A DNA stretch of 64,000 nucleotides from Aquimarina algiphila (GCF_007489275.1 NZ_VLNR01000008.1:1-64000), one strand, 5' to 3'. Positions 1 through 7,135 are shown, counted from the stretch's first letter. Notes: a model not told the origin generated them from the sequence alone. Numbers and translations: made by a program.

Positions 1-166
1 CAAACTGTTTTATATACTCTTCAATTCTAAGAATTTCAGCATCTTTTTCTTCTTGAGTATATTCATAGTTTGGTGGGTCAGGTTCGTTAAAAGGTGGTTT
101 ATCGTCGTTAGTTACGCATGCGGTAAATGCGACTAACAAACTAAGTAATAAGAGCGTTTTTTTCAT
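1..166 (-). CDS. Small secreted lipoprotein, partial (C-terminus outside window)
   Basis: Reading the minus strand from an ATG at 164-166 gives 55 residues open to the window edge. The N-terminus is MKK, a hydrophobic stretch of leucines and then FTAC, a good lipobox with the lipid-modified Cys at residue 17. After it comes an acidic, proline-rich linker (DDKPPFNEPDPP) and a charged helix-like segment. This is the usual layout of Bacteroidetes surface or periplasmic lipoproteins; some carry an FKBP domain after such a linker, but that part is not visible, so no function is given. A promoter-like element lies 42 bases upstream. Confidence 0.75.
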   Translation of the reverse strand, partial: MKKTLLLLSLLVAFTACVTNDDKPPFNEPDPPNYEYTQEEKDAEILRIEEYIKQF

Positions 167-207
167 TGATATTTGTTTAGGTTATTATTTTGCGTTGTTA
201 TTCATTG

Positions 208-231
208 CAATATTACAGCACGCCAGTTTCA
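208..231 (-). promoter_or_regulatory. Promoter-like element shared with position 4316-4339
   Basis: On the minus strand this reads tgaaactggc, six bases, then taatattg, 42 bases before the ATG of the lipoprotein gene. The same ten-base box, the same six-base gap and a second -7-like octamer (tatccttg) occur at 4316-4339, ahead of another minus-strand gene. The octamers resemble the Bacteroidetes -7 box TAnnTTTG. The shared upstream box may be a regulator site; this is inference from two copies. Confidence 0.4.
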
Positions 232-452
232 TTTTTCGGGATTCTGTAAAATGACAATGTTAAAGTTTCAAGTCTTTATCATTTTTCTGTGAACGATAAA
301 TCATTTTGCGAAATTAGGACAACATTAAATGAAAGCATTACAGAAATCTGTATTGCTTTTCTAAACAGGTATCTAAAATGTTCTTTTATGTTTAAAAAAG
401 CATAAGCAGGTTTTATTCGATTTAGAGCTTGAGTTAAGATTATGGGGAAAAC

Positions 453-614
453 TTAACTAGTATTGTATTCTATGTATATTCTGGCATAAATCATTATTGC
501 TTTAGGGTTATCGTTTAGAAGTTGATACATAAACTCTCCTATGTCGATATCTATTTTTTTTAATCCTTTTAAAAGGACTTCTATGGGTAAATCATCGATA
601 TGATCAGGTAACAT
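453..614 (-). CDS. Hypothetical 53-residue protein
   Basis: ATG at 612-614 and stop at 453-455, too short for usual gene calls. The peptide starts MLPDHIDDLP, has an amphipathic middle (IEVLLKGLKKIDIDIGEFMY) and an aromatic tail. It starts 21 bases after the stop of the 65-residue gene at 636-833, so the two look like one transcription unit. I recognise no family. The main support is position and spacing. Confidence 0.4.
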   Translation of the reverse strand: MLPDHIDDLPIEVLLKGLKKIDIDIGEFMYQLLNDNPKAIMIYARIYIEYNTS

Positions 615-635
615 GATAAGTGATAATTTGAATTA

Positions 636-833
636 CTAAATCTCTCTAAATTTCTTGATCAATTTGTAGAGCTCCTTAATATGTTTATCACTTATTTTTT
701 TATCATATTTAATATATTTCTGTACAATACCTTTTGATACCTTTATTTCTCGTTCAAAAGCATTTTTATTTATTAAGTGTCCTTTAGCGTGTAACCAATT
801 TTCTACACGCTGCCTTACGTTGGATTTCTTCAT
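636..833 (-). CDS. Hypothetical 65-residue basic protein
   Basis: A lysine-rich, helical protein of 65 residues. Residues 24-45 (AFEREIKVSKGIVQKYIKYDKK) look like a helix-turn-helix fragment: a hydrophobic helix, a VSKG turn and a second helix. It could be a small DNA-binding protein, but no family is recognised. It is the first gene of a likely two-gene unit with 453-614, and a strong hairpin at 859-899 separates it from the 92-residue gene upstream. Confidence 0.5.
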   Translation of the reverse strand: MKKSNVRQRVENWLHAKGHLINKNAFEREIKVSKGIVQKYIKYDKKISDKHIKELYKLIKKFREI

Positions 834-858
834 ATCATATTTTTATATCAAAACTTTA

Positions 859-899
859 AAAAACATCTATCTTATAATTTAGAGGTCATAGATGTTTTT
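859..899 (-). terminator. Perfect 12-bp hairpin, likely bidirectional terminator
   Basis: aaaaacatctat (859-870) pairs perfectly with atagatgttttt (888-899) around a 17-base loop. The stem ends in A/T tracts on both sides, so it could work in both directions. It sits in the 131-base gap after the stop of the 92-residue minus-strand gene (965), the expected place for a terminator. Confidence 0.6.
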
Positions 900-964
900 A
901 ATACTTTAAAATGATATGACGATTAGAGTTTGTTATTAAGTATTAGTGCGCTTTGAGTGTATTA

Positions 965-1243
965 TTATATTGCAAATTTCAATTTTGGTTTTAATTCCAT
1001 GTAGTGTAATACTCCTGATTGTTTAATTTTTTTTGCTACTGTTTTTACAGGTGTATTTTGTTCTAAACATTCCTCTACCCAGTTTCTTAATAGAAGGGCA
1101 TATGTTTTATTGTTTTGTACACATTGATCAAAATGATCAGGATTAATTTGTAGAAGATTAAAAACATTTCTTTCATATGTTATATTTGGCATGTGCTGAA
1201 TAGGCAATACTCTATTTTTATCGTGTATTTCTTTCTTAAGCAT
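965..1243 (-). CDS. Hypothetical 92-residue protein, divergent from an HTH regulator
   Basis: A 92-residue soluble protein with no signal peptide or membrane segment. It has a central helical part (YALLLRNWVEECLEQN, about 48-63) and a basic C-terminus. I do not recognise the family. It is transcribed away from the HTH regulator at 1396; a perfect 19-bp palindrome lies 49 bases ahead of its ATG. The pair looks like a self-controlled regulator with a target gene, as in phage-type switches, although no phage structural gene is nearby. Confidence 0.55.
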   Translation of the reverse strand: MLKKEIHDKNRVLPIQHMPNITYERNVFNLLQINPDHFDQCVQNNKTYALLLRNWVEECLEQNTPVKTVAKKIKQSGVLHYMELKPKLKFAI

Positions 1244-1291
1244 AGGTCTTTAATTAATTTTGTTACTAATCAATGTTAAATAAGAGTAAAA

Positions 1292-1310
1292 ATTACGGTT
1301 ATACCGTAAT
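1292..1310. promoter_or_regulatory. Perfect 19-bp palindrome, putative operator
   Basis: The sequence attacggttataccgtaat is a perfect inverted repeat (8-bp arms, 3-base centre) in the 152-base region between the divergent genes at 1243 and 1396. Position, symmetry and the adjacent HTH gene suggest a regulator binding site controlling the minus-strand gene. Confidence 0.55.
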
Positions 1311-1354
1311 AAATATTTATATTTGAACATTATATTTCGTTTAATTAATCAAAT

Positions 1355-1376
1355 ATAAACAATATATTTTGTTTAT
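1355..1376. promoter_or_regulatory. 8-bp inverted repeat ahead of the HTH gene, putative second operator
   Basis: ataaacaa (1355-1362) and ttgtttat (1369-1376) form a perfect inverted repeat 19 bases before the ATG at 1396. It is AT-only apart from one G-C pair per arm, so chance is a real alternative. If functional it would suit autoregulation. Confidence 0.35.
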
Positions 1377-1395
1377 TAATTAAAAAGAGCAAAAA

Positions 1396-1839
1396 ATGTC
1401 GTCTATCAAAAAAAGAATGCTTGAATATATTGCAGCTAATGGTATAACTAAATATAAATTTTATAAGGAAACGGGAATTACTCGTGGAGTATTAGATAGT
1501 AAAAGTGGTATCACAGAAGATAACATATTAAAGTTTATAGACTATTATCCTGATGTTGATCTAAGTTGGCTTATTAAGGGAGATAAAGAGTCAACAATAA
1601 CTCAAAAACCTGAAAAACCCACTTTGAAGGAAAGTAAAGCTGATGACAAGGTAAAAGATGAGTTAATTCGTCTGTTAACTGTTGATGAGGATATACAATC
1701 TGCTTTTAAGTATATTATAGGTAAGGAAATAAATACTTTTGCATCTCAGAAACTCTTAGAATTAATTAAGGATGATAAATTTTATGAAATCATCTCTAAT
1801 TACTTAGCGGGAATAAAGCAAAACAATGATGCTTCCTAG
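1396..1839 (+). CDS. HTH (XRE/repressor-like) transcriptional regulator
   Basis: A 147-residue protein. Residues 1-60 form a helix-turn-helix domain of the type found in Bacteroidetes phage-like repressors: MLEYIAANGITKYKFYKETGI, then GVLDSKSGIT, then a third helix ending YPDVDLSWLIKGD, a typical end of this domain. A charged linker (about 65-90) leads to a helical C-terminus that probably mediates oligomerisation. There is no peptidase motif of the LexA type. It faces two palindromes in its upstream region and probably represses itself and the divergent gene. Confidence 0.75.
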   Translation: MSSIKKRMLEYIAANGITKYKFYKETGITRGVLDSKSGITEDNILKFIDYYPDVDLSWLIKGDKESTITQKPEKPTLKESKADDKVKDELIRLLTVDEDIQSAFKYIIGKEINTFASQKLLELIKDDKFYEIISNYLAGIKQNNDAS

Positions 1840-1844
1840 TGGAT

Positions 1845-2054
1845 TTATTTGTTTTTCTTATTAGATTTAGAGATTTGTTCTTCAGAAAGTTTAGCCAATT
1901 TTTTTAATTCTTCATAACTACTACCTTTTGTAGTTAATCTTTTAATTTCAACTTCAATAAACCACTGAAGTGTTTCAGATTCTTCAAATTCTCGCTTTAA
2001 TTTTTTTAGAAGTTCTTCTCTGGATAGATGGTTAAGATTATCCTTGCTCGCCAT
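1845..2054 (-). CDS. Hypothetical 69-residue coiled-coil-like protein
   Basis: A highly charged, helical 69-residue protein (LSREELLKKLKREFEESETLQWFIEVEIKRL at about 10-39) with a lysine/asparagine tail. No family is recognised. Its first base overlaps the last base of the membrane-protein gene upstream (2054), so the two are translationally coupled. It is convergent with the HTH regulator, five bases away. Confidence 0.6.
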   Translation of the reverse strand: MASKDNLNHLSREELLKKLKREFEESETLQWFIEVEIKRLTTKGSSYEELKKLAKLSEEQISKSNKKNK

Positions 2055-2689
2055 TAATTCAAATCTTTTTTGATTTCTGTGATTGTTTCTTTTAAATTAT
2101 CGCCAGTTACATCAACCATTGCTTTATATGTTACTAGATCATCATTGTCATCCGGCATTATACTGGCAATATCATTCACTGTTTTTATTCGTTTGTCTAG
2201 ATTGGGAATCTTTTCAGAAATAGATTTTAGTTTTGATATTTTTTTTGTTACAGATTGGAGTAATCTAGAAATTGCAAAACTGGCAAATATAGATACTATT
2301 ACCATTGCCCCATAATAAAGATAAATATCAAAATCAGCTCTATACCAGAATGTCCAAATGATAAAGTATGAAGAAGTGAAAAGAAAACAAATACTACCTA
2401 TTCTCATAGACTTTTTATATTCTTTTAATTCTATGAAATTTGAAAAAAAGGCTATAAAAAGGGATAATATAAAGAGAGATATAGGTAGTCCTATAGAAAA
2501 TAAGAAAACTCTCATACTCGGAAATCCAAATACTTTTTCTGATGACTCTTTTGGGAAAAGAATATGCACAAAAGGTGCTATGGCAGCAGCCACAACACCT
2601 ATAATAATTATTATGTTAATAATCTTACTAACCCCTATCCCCAGGAGGAACCACTTCGTCTTTATCGCCTTGGAATGTATCTTGTTCAT
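2054..2689 (-). CDS. Hypothetical membrane protein with cytoplasmic coiled tail
   Basis: A 211-residue protein with about four hydrophobic segments (roughly 20-45, 63-86, 98-114 and 122-142), followed by a 65-residue charged tail rich in K, D and I that is predicted helical. I do not recognise the family. Its annotated start lies inside the small lipoprotein gene 2628-2792 in a different frame, an overlap of 62 bases. Either the overlap is real or translation starts further in; no other Met precedes the first membrane segment. Confidence 0.6.
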   Translation of the reverse strand: MNKIHSKAIKTKWFLLGIGVSKIINIIIIIGVVAAAIAPFVHILFPKESSEKVFGFPSMRVFLFSIGLPISLFILSLFIAFFSNFIELKEYKKSMRIGSICFLFTSSYFIIWTFWYRADFDIYLYYGAMVIVSIFASFAISRLLQSVTKKISKLKSISEKIPNLDKRIKTVNDIASIMPDDNDDLVTYKAMVDVTGDNLKETITEIKKDLN

Positions 2690-2792
2690 TTATTCCTATT
2701 TCTTCATTAACAGATTCAGATTCACAGCTTGTTAAAACCGCGATGGATAAAAATAGGAAAATAGCTTTTAAATAAATTGGGAAATTTCTCAT
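2628..2792 (-). CDS. Small 54-residue lipoprotein overlapping the next gene
   Basis: ATG at 2790-2792, stop at 2628-2630. The protein begins MRNFPIYLKA, has a hydrophobic core and the lipobox VLTSC (Cys at residue 23), then a short acidic tail ending EVVPPGDRG. A signal peptide plus lipobox is hard to get by chance, so I treat it as real. It overlaps the downstream membrane-protein gene by 62 bases in another frame. Export of a 30-residue acidic peptide tethered to the membrane is what the sequence implies; the purpose is unknown. Confidence 0.6.
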   Translation of the reverse strand: MRNFPIYLKAIFLFLSIAVLTSCESESVNEEIGINEQDTFQGDKDEVVPPGDRG

Positions 2793-3289
2793 AATGTCAA
2801 ATTTTTAAAAAATAATGAATGTTATTGCCTTACTTTTAATAGCTGCAAAGCGTTGATTTACAGGCTAAAATAAATCAATATTTTTAAAAACCGACTACTG
2901 GTTTTCTGTTAATTTAAGTGTACTTTTGCCACCTTTTTTATGCCAAAAAAGCGGAAAAAACCACCTTTTTCACTTGATTTTCAGACTTAAAACGTCAAAT
3001 TGTTAATTTTTGGAAATGTAAATAGTATGTGTTAAGAATCAATAGTTTAATAACGAGTACTTTATAACCGTAAAAACATTATGGTTTAATTTTTGTGGAA
3101 TTCTAGAGATTCATTTAAAATTCAAAAATGACTATATATTTCAATTTTCTTTTACCTTTTTAACTTAGGTTTACAAATCTTCCTTGTCGTTGTCCAGATG
3201 TATACATTATTGACAATTCATTATGATAATCGTATTTAGAGAGTGTGTTCTGCCTGATTTTTCTAATCTTCATACTTATTGATACATAT
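2793..3289. other. Intergenic stretch without recognisable gene
   Basis: About 500 AT-rich bases between the small lipoprotein gene and the GC-rich island. I see no open frame with a convincing start. There is a weak hairpin (aaccgtaa / ttatggtt near 3065-3086, one G-T pair) followed by a T-rich run. The left end should hold the promoter of the 2792-1845 minus-strand unit. Confidence 0.4.
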
Positions 3290-3575
3290 AAAAAAATCCC
3301 GGCGCGTGAGAGGTTATCGATAGCGCTTACCCAAACAGGGATAGCGCGGGATATTTTATCCCTGGCGCTGATATATGGGGGCTGTGCGCGTTAGCAGGAA
3401 GAGACAGTGCGTAACGATTGGGGTACAGCGCGTGATGAGGTAAGGTACACGCGTTGTACTGTATCTAATGCGCGCAGAGGTTTCAGCCACCCGCGTATAA
3501 AAAATAATAACCCGCGCAATAAGAAAAGGAACGCGCGCTACGCGCTGTACCTTAACTACCCCGCGGGCTAGTCAT
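3290..3575 (-). other. GC-rich structured non-coding island, possible ncRNA or structured 3' UTR
   Basis: Within an AT-rich genome this stretch carries about fourteen GCGC/CGCG clusters spaced roughly 15-30 bases apart. It contains a perfect 12-bp inverted repeat, ggtacagcgcgt (3422-3433) with acgcgctgtacc (3540-3551), a further 9-bp pairing taaggtaca (3441-3449) with tgtacctta (3546-3554), and two alternative hairpins, cagggata (3336-3343) or gggata (3348-3353) with tatccctg (3357-3364). Read on the minus strand it begins just after the stop of the 232-residue gene (3588) and ends in seven Ts (3296-3290). That fits a structured RNA ending at a terminator. No protein frame is evident. Confidence 0.45.
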
Positions 3576-3587
3576 AGCAAGGGATGA

Positions 3588-4286
3588 TTACCTTTTATAT
3601 CGGCTAATATACCCCTTATAGCGTTCGGGGTCCTTTCTAAACGCATATTTACCCGTATCCCGTATCTCATCCATAGCTTCCTTAAGGTGGATATAGGCTC
3701 TATCTCTTAGTTCCTTGGCTTTAGAGTTATCCAAAGTAGTACCATTAGCCTTGGCCAGTAATTCTGCCAAACTGTCTGATTTTTGAGCTGCAATATCCAG
3801 ATTTCTAAGGTCATATTTTACTTTTTCCAGTTCTGGTATATTCGCCTTACCCAAAACACTGATATCCATTAGGTCCTGGATCATATCTGCATCTCCTTCC
3901 CCATCTGCAATGGCACGTACACGAGATAATAAATCAGAACGTTTGCGAAACGCAAAACGCAAGTCGGCCAGTAAATCGTTTCTAAACTCATACGCTTTGG
4001 GCGATTCTTCTTTCCATATTTTGGCTGCTTCTTCCCGGTTATACCGTTCTTTCATCCAAACTGCTTGTGCATATCGACAGGCTCCCGTGCGAATAGGCAG
4101 ATCGACCACATAGAAATCCCAATCTAACCCTTTACTGCTTAGTGTTTCTTCATCCTCTTGTACCCATATAAATAGATTTTCTGCCTCCTGTACATAGGTA
4201 TCTATAGGGTTTTTTGGAGGTTGTACATCGTCTTGTGGTAAAGCTTCTAATACGCTTAACTTGACGTCATAATTTTCTTTTGACAT
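3588..4286 (-). CDS. Hypothetical 232-residue soluble protein
   Basis: A charged, largely helical protein without signal peptide. Notable parts are an acidic N-terminus, an aromatic strand region (GLDWDFYVVDLPIRTGACRY about 53-72) and a long helical region rich in E, K, R and A (about 75-215). I do not recognise a domain. The start is supported by a promoter-like element 30 bases upstream (4316-4339) that it shares with the gene at 166. The gene is followed directly by the GC-rich island, with which it may be co-transcribed. Confidence 0.65.
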   Translation of the reverse strand: MSKENYDVKLSVLEALPQDDVQPPKNPIDTYVQEAENLFIWVQEDEETLSSKGLDWDFYVVDLPIRTGACRYAQAVWMKERYNREEAAKIWKEESPKAYEFRNDLLADLRFAFRKRSDLLSRVRAIADGEGDADMIQDLMDISVLGKANIPELEKVKYDLRNLDIAAQKSDSLAELLAKANGTTLDNSKAKELRDRAYIHLKEAMDEIRDTGKYAFRKDPERYKGYISRYKR

Positions 4287-4315
4287 TTTTAATATTGTTA
4301 TAAATTAATAATCTA

Positions 4316-4339
4316 CAAGGATAACACATGCCAGTTTCA
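4316..4339 (-). promoter_or_regulatory. Promoter-like element, second copy
   Basis: On the minus strand: tgaaactggc, six bases, tatccttg, then 30 bases to the ATG of the 232-residue gene. Box, gap and octamer position match the copy at 208-231. Here the upstream box is also one arm of the hairpin at 4331-4353. Confidence 0.4.
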
Positions 4340-4353
4340 AAAAATGAAACTGG
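4331..4353. repeat. Perfect 9-bp hairpin next to the promoter element
   Basis: ccagtttca (4331-4339) and tgaaactgg (4345-4353) form a perfect inverted repeat with a five-A loop. It may be an operator for a dimeric regulator, since one arm is the box shared with 222-231. Confidence 0.4.
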
Positions 4354-4367
4354 GCAGATGAGATATG

Positions 4368-4475
4368 TTAATTAGAAGTTAAAAATGGAATCGGTTTTGT
4401 GATTTTATTGGCACCGGCAAAGGGTATAATATCCCGAGGCTTACCTGGAAATAGAATTTTCCCCTCAACTAATGC
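4368..4475 (-). pseudogene. Possible gene remnant, 35 codons without start
   Basis: This minus-strand frame runs stop to stop and has a protein-like composition (ILFPGKPRDIIPFAGANK in its middle) but no start codon. The surrounding 380 bases between the 232-residue gene and the sulfatase hold no complete gene. Direct repeats cccgagg (4433-4439 and 4489-4495) flank part of it. It could be the tail of a decayed gene or a chance frame; I cannot tell. Confidence 0.2.
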
Positions 4476-4667
4476 TTAGTGGGCTTACCCCGAGGTAATT
4501 TATATGCAGTAGTTCAAAGTCTAATAATGTTTTATACTGCATAAGCCAAATTGAATACAACCATTACATAAAATAAAAAGAATAAACCTTCATAATATTA
4601 TTAATTATGTCCTATACAATAAGTGTCTTAGCGCAAACATCAGATTTTGGATAGATAAAAATTAAGA

Positions 4668-6545
4668 CTATAAAATATTTAAGAATTCTAGTCTGCTTTT
4701 AATATCTCTGTTCTTTATAAGATTTGCTGAAATATTGTTAAGTTGTAATTCAAATTTATAGCTGTACTTATTGGATTGCATCAATACAATCGAATTCAAT
4801 ATTAATAGTGCCTCTGCAGGTTTTTTAGAATTGTATAATGCAGTAGTCATAATAGCTGAAGGATCTTCACGCTTTGTTATACCCAAATATTCGGCAGCCC
4901 GAACACGATTTAAATTTTCTGGATCATTATGAGCAATAGCTTGTATTATAGACTCCAAAGATTTAGCATCTTCTCTAAAGTTGCTACATGTAATTAATCC
5001 CCAGTATCTTTCCCAAGGGTCCTCAGAAGTTAAGCTGGTAATGACCTGTTGTTTTACATTTTTAAATTTTGATAAGCATAAGTTCGAAATATCTATATAT
5101 TTATGGATTTGATCGATATGTAATCTCCCATATTCGACTGGGTTATCAATAGCATTTTCGATTAAAAAATGTTCTGGAAAAAAAGACAAGTCAGGCATTT
5201 GTTTTACCCATTTGTTTAATCGTTGACGCATATCATTAGAAATATCATGATATTTTGGATCATCAATAAGATTTTTAGTTTCGAATGGATCAGATTCTAT
5301 GTCAAAAAGCATTTCTGGCTCACGATCTTTGAAGAAAGCAGATTGTATGTCATTTAATTTGCCTTCTTCATATAAGGATTGCCATTCTTGATAAGCTAAT
5401 TGTTTGTATCGATAATTATTCATAATACCATCATAATTAAAAGGTTGATAGTTTCTGATATATTTAAATTTTCCTTTACGAATGGCACGTATCTGATCAT
5501 ATTTTTCATCAAATCGATCGGCATAACTAAATGTTTCATCTCTAGTGTCGACTTCCTCAAGGTCAATATTCTCTCCCAAAAATGCTTTTCCATCTAATCC
5601 CTCCGGAATCTGAGCTCCTGCTAAATTCAATACAGTTGGAGCTAAGTCAATAAAGCTTACCATCCCTTTAATCATACTTCTTTTTTTAACATTCCCTAAG
5701 TGTTCGTATTTTTTAGGAACATGAATTACAAGAGGTACATGTAGTCCTGTTTCATATAGATACCCTTTACTTCCGGGTAAAATTCCTCCATGATCTCCAA
5801 AATAAAATATAAATGTGTTTTCAAGTAAATCATCTTTTTTAAGTTCGTTAATTACCTCACCTACTTTAGCATCCATCTCTTGAATCTTATCGCGATAAAG
5901 AGCGTTTGAATATCTAAAAGTTTTAGTATCAGGATGATTAGGTTGTATTTTGAAGGAATTCTCGTCTGTTTTAGTAGGATTCGATTCCATTTCCTTCTTT
6001 GTAAAATGTAACTCTCCTTCATGGGTATTATGAATATTAAAGACATGAAAAAAGGGCTGCTCTTCTGATCGATTCCTCCATGATGCTTTTCTAGAGGACT
6101 CATCCCATACACTATCTCCTTTAATTATATTATAATCTTCTTTGCTATTATTGGTAGTGTAATACCCTGCTTCACGTAAATAAGCTGGAAACATCAATAT
6201 TGAATCAGGCATAGGAACTGTTGCTATTTTTCTATGATATTGAGCAGCTATTTTTGGGCCATAAATCCCCGAAATTATCGCAGAACGAGCAACGCTACAA
6301 ACTGGGGCGTTTGAAAATGCCCGATGAAAAACTATACCATGCTCTGCAAGCGATTCAATATTAGGAGTCGAAATTCCATTATCATCAAACATCTTTAGAT
6401 AATGTTTTGAATTATCCTCTGAAGTTATCCAAACGATGTTTGGTTTTTCAATCCTGTTTTTATCCTGACTACATGAAGAAGCAGGAGCTAACAAAATAAT
6501 AGTTAGAATTGAAATTATAGATAGCTCTTGAATGTATTTTATCAT
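4668..6545 (-). CDS. Sulfatase (type I, formylglycine-dependent)
   Basis: A 625-residue exported sulfatase. A hydrophobic N-terminus ends near Cys25, so it is periplasmic or lipid-anchored. The alkaline-phosphatase-fold core starts at KPNIVWITSEDN (metal ligands about 43-45), carries the catalytic Cys83 in CSVARS, and has the GDHGG metal/substrate motif near 247. A DP-rich C-terminal subdomain (about 395-465) is typical of the family; the last ~100 residues look like a helical repeat extension. The Cys motif is C-S-V-A-R where C/S-x-P/A-x-R is usual. Substrate is probably a sulfated glycan. It stands alone: no SusC/SusD or glycosidase gene adjoins it. Confidence 0.88.
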   Translation of the reverse strand: MIKYIQELSIISILTIILLAPASSCSQDKNRIEKPNIVWITSEDNSKHYLKMFDDNGISTPNIESLAEHGIVFHRAFSNAPVCSVARSAIISGIYGPKIAAQYHRKIATVPMPDSILMFPAYLREAGYYTTNNSKEDYNIIKGDSVWDESSRKASWRNRSEEQPFFHVFNIHNTHEGELHFTKKEMESNPTKTDENSFKIQPNHPDTKTFRYSNALYRDKIQEMDAKVGEVINELKKDDLLENTFIFYFGDHGGILPGSKGYLYETGLHVPLVIHVPKKYEHLGNVKKRSMIKGMVSFIDLAPTVLNLAGAQIPEGLDGKAFLGENIDLEEVDTRDETFSYADRFDEKYDQIRAIRKGKFKYIRNYQPFNYDGIMNNYRYKQLAYQEWQSLYEEGKLNDIQSAFFKDREPEMLFDIESDPFETKNLIDDPKYHDISNDMRQRLNKWVKQMPDLSFFPEHFLIENAIDNPVEYGRLHIDQIHKYIDISNLCLSKFKNVKQQVITSLTSEDPWERYWGLITCSNFREDAKSLESIIQAIAHNDPENLNRVRAAEYLGITKREDPSAIMTTALYNSKKPAEALLILNSIVLMQSNKYSYKFELQLNNISANLIKNRDIKSRLEFLNIL

Positions 6546-6899
6546 GTGAAAATTGATTGTAGTAGCTAATGTAAGAAATATAGAATAGGAGATTGACCTT
6601 TTTTAGATTTGATAATGAGCTCAATATAAATGTTTTTGATCTTTTTACTTCTAGGTTTTTAAAAATAAAAGATAACTCTAGAACAAATATTGACTCATCG
6701 TAAACAAATAAATATCAGGAAGTATGGAATAAGTATTTCTGTATGATACCTGTTTTCTTTGTCTATATATTTATGTTAAATAAGAAGTAGAATCTGAAAA
6801 AATCATAGAATAAAGAAGAGTATATATTAAAGTTTAATAATGAGGAGTTTTCTGAAAATCCTGTGTAATAGAGTAAGAGGTAATTAAATTAGAAATAAG
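6546..6899. other. Intergenic region, no gene seen
   Basis: 354 AT-rich bases between the divergent sulfatase and RiPP precursor genes. It must contain both promoters, but I see no clear -33/-7 pair or inverted repeat. Confidence 0.4.
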
Positions 6900-7067
6900 A
6901 TGAAAAATAAAAAAAAGATCGGTTTGAGTCTTAAAAAAATTCAGATTTCAAAATTAGAAAGTAGCACTATTAATGGTGGTAGAGCAGCATTATTTTGTAC
7001 AAATGATTATGGTACTTGTGATGATTGTCAAACAGATTATAGGAGTTGTACTGATCATGTTAAATAG
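6900..7067 (+). CDS. RiPP precursor peptide (class I lanthipeptide-like, GG leader)
   Basis: A 55-residue peptide. The leader (1-27) is lysine-rich, followed by LSLKKIQISKLE and INGG, the pattern of Bacteroidetes GG-leader natural-product precursors. The core after the double Gly (28-55) holds four Cys (33, 40, 43, 50) and five Thr plus one Ser, as expected for thioether-ring formation. No LanB, LanC, radical SAM or peptidase-transporter gene is in the neighbourhood, so modification would need enzymes encoded elsewhere. A strong terminator follows 23 bases after the stop, marking a one-gene transcript. Family assignment is from the leader pattern only. Confidence 0.75.
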   Translation: MKNKKKIGLSLKKIQISKLESSTINGGRAALFCTNDYGTCDDCQTDYRSCTDHVK

Positions 7068-7090
7068 AATATGGTATAAATATCGATAAC

Positions 7091-7135
7091 AAAAGAGATC
7101 GTCTTATAGCCATTGAGTCGATCTCTTTTATTTTG
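7091..7135 (+). terminator. Rho-independent terminator after the RiPP gene
   Basis: aaaagagatcg (7091-7101) pairs perfectly with cgatctctttt (7119-7129), 17-base loop, followed by a T-rich run (ttttatttt). Confidence 0.85.

Noticed and set aside
2358-2735. 125-codon plus-strand frame opposite the membrane-protein and lipoprotein genes
   Set aside because: It is antisense to two genes with clear signal or membrane features and has no recognisable domain of its own.
2054-2792. Rz/Rz1-type lysis gene pair
   Set aside because: The membrane protein has several membrane segments and the lipoprotein starts upstream instead of being nested; no holin or endolysin is near.
453-4286. Prophage
   Set aside because: Only a repressor-like gene and small unknowns are present; no integrase, terminase, portal or tail gene and no attachment repeat.
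208-4339. Sigma-54 promoter reading of the shared tgaaactggc element
   Set aside because: The GG and GC dinucleotides are 14 bases apart in the first copy and GC is missing in the second; sigma-54 needs about 10.
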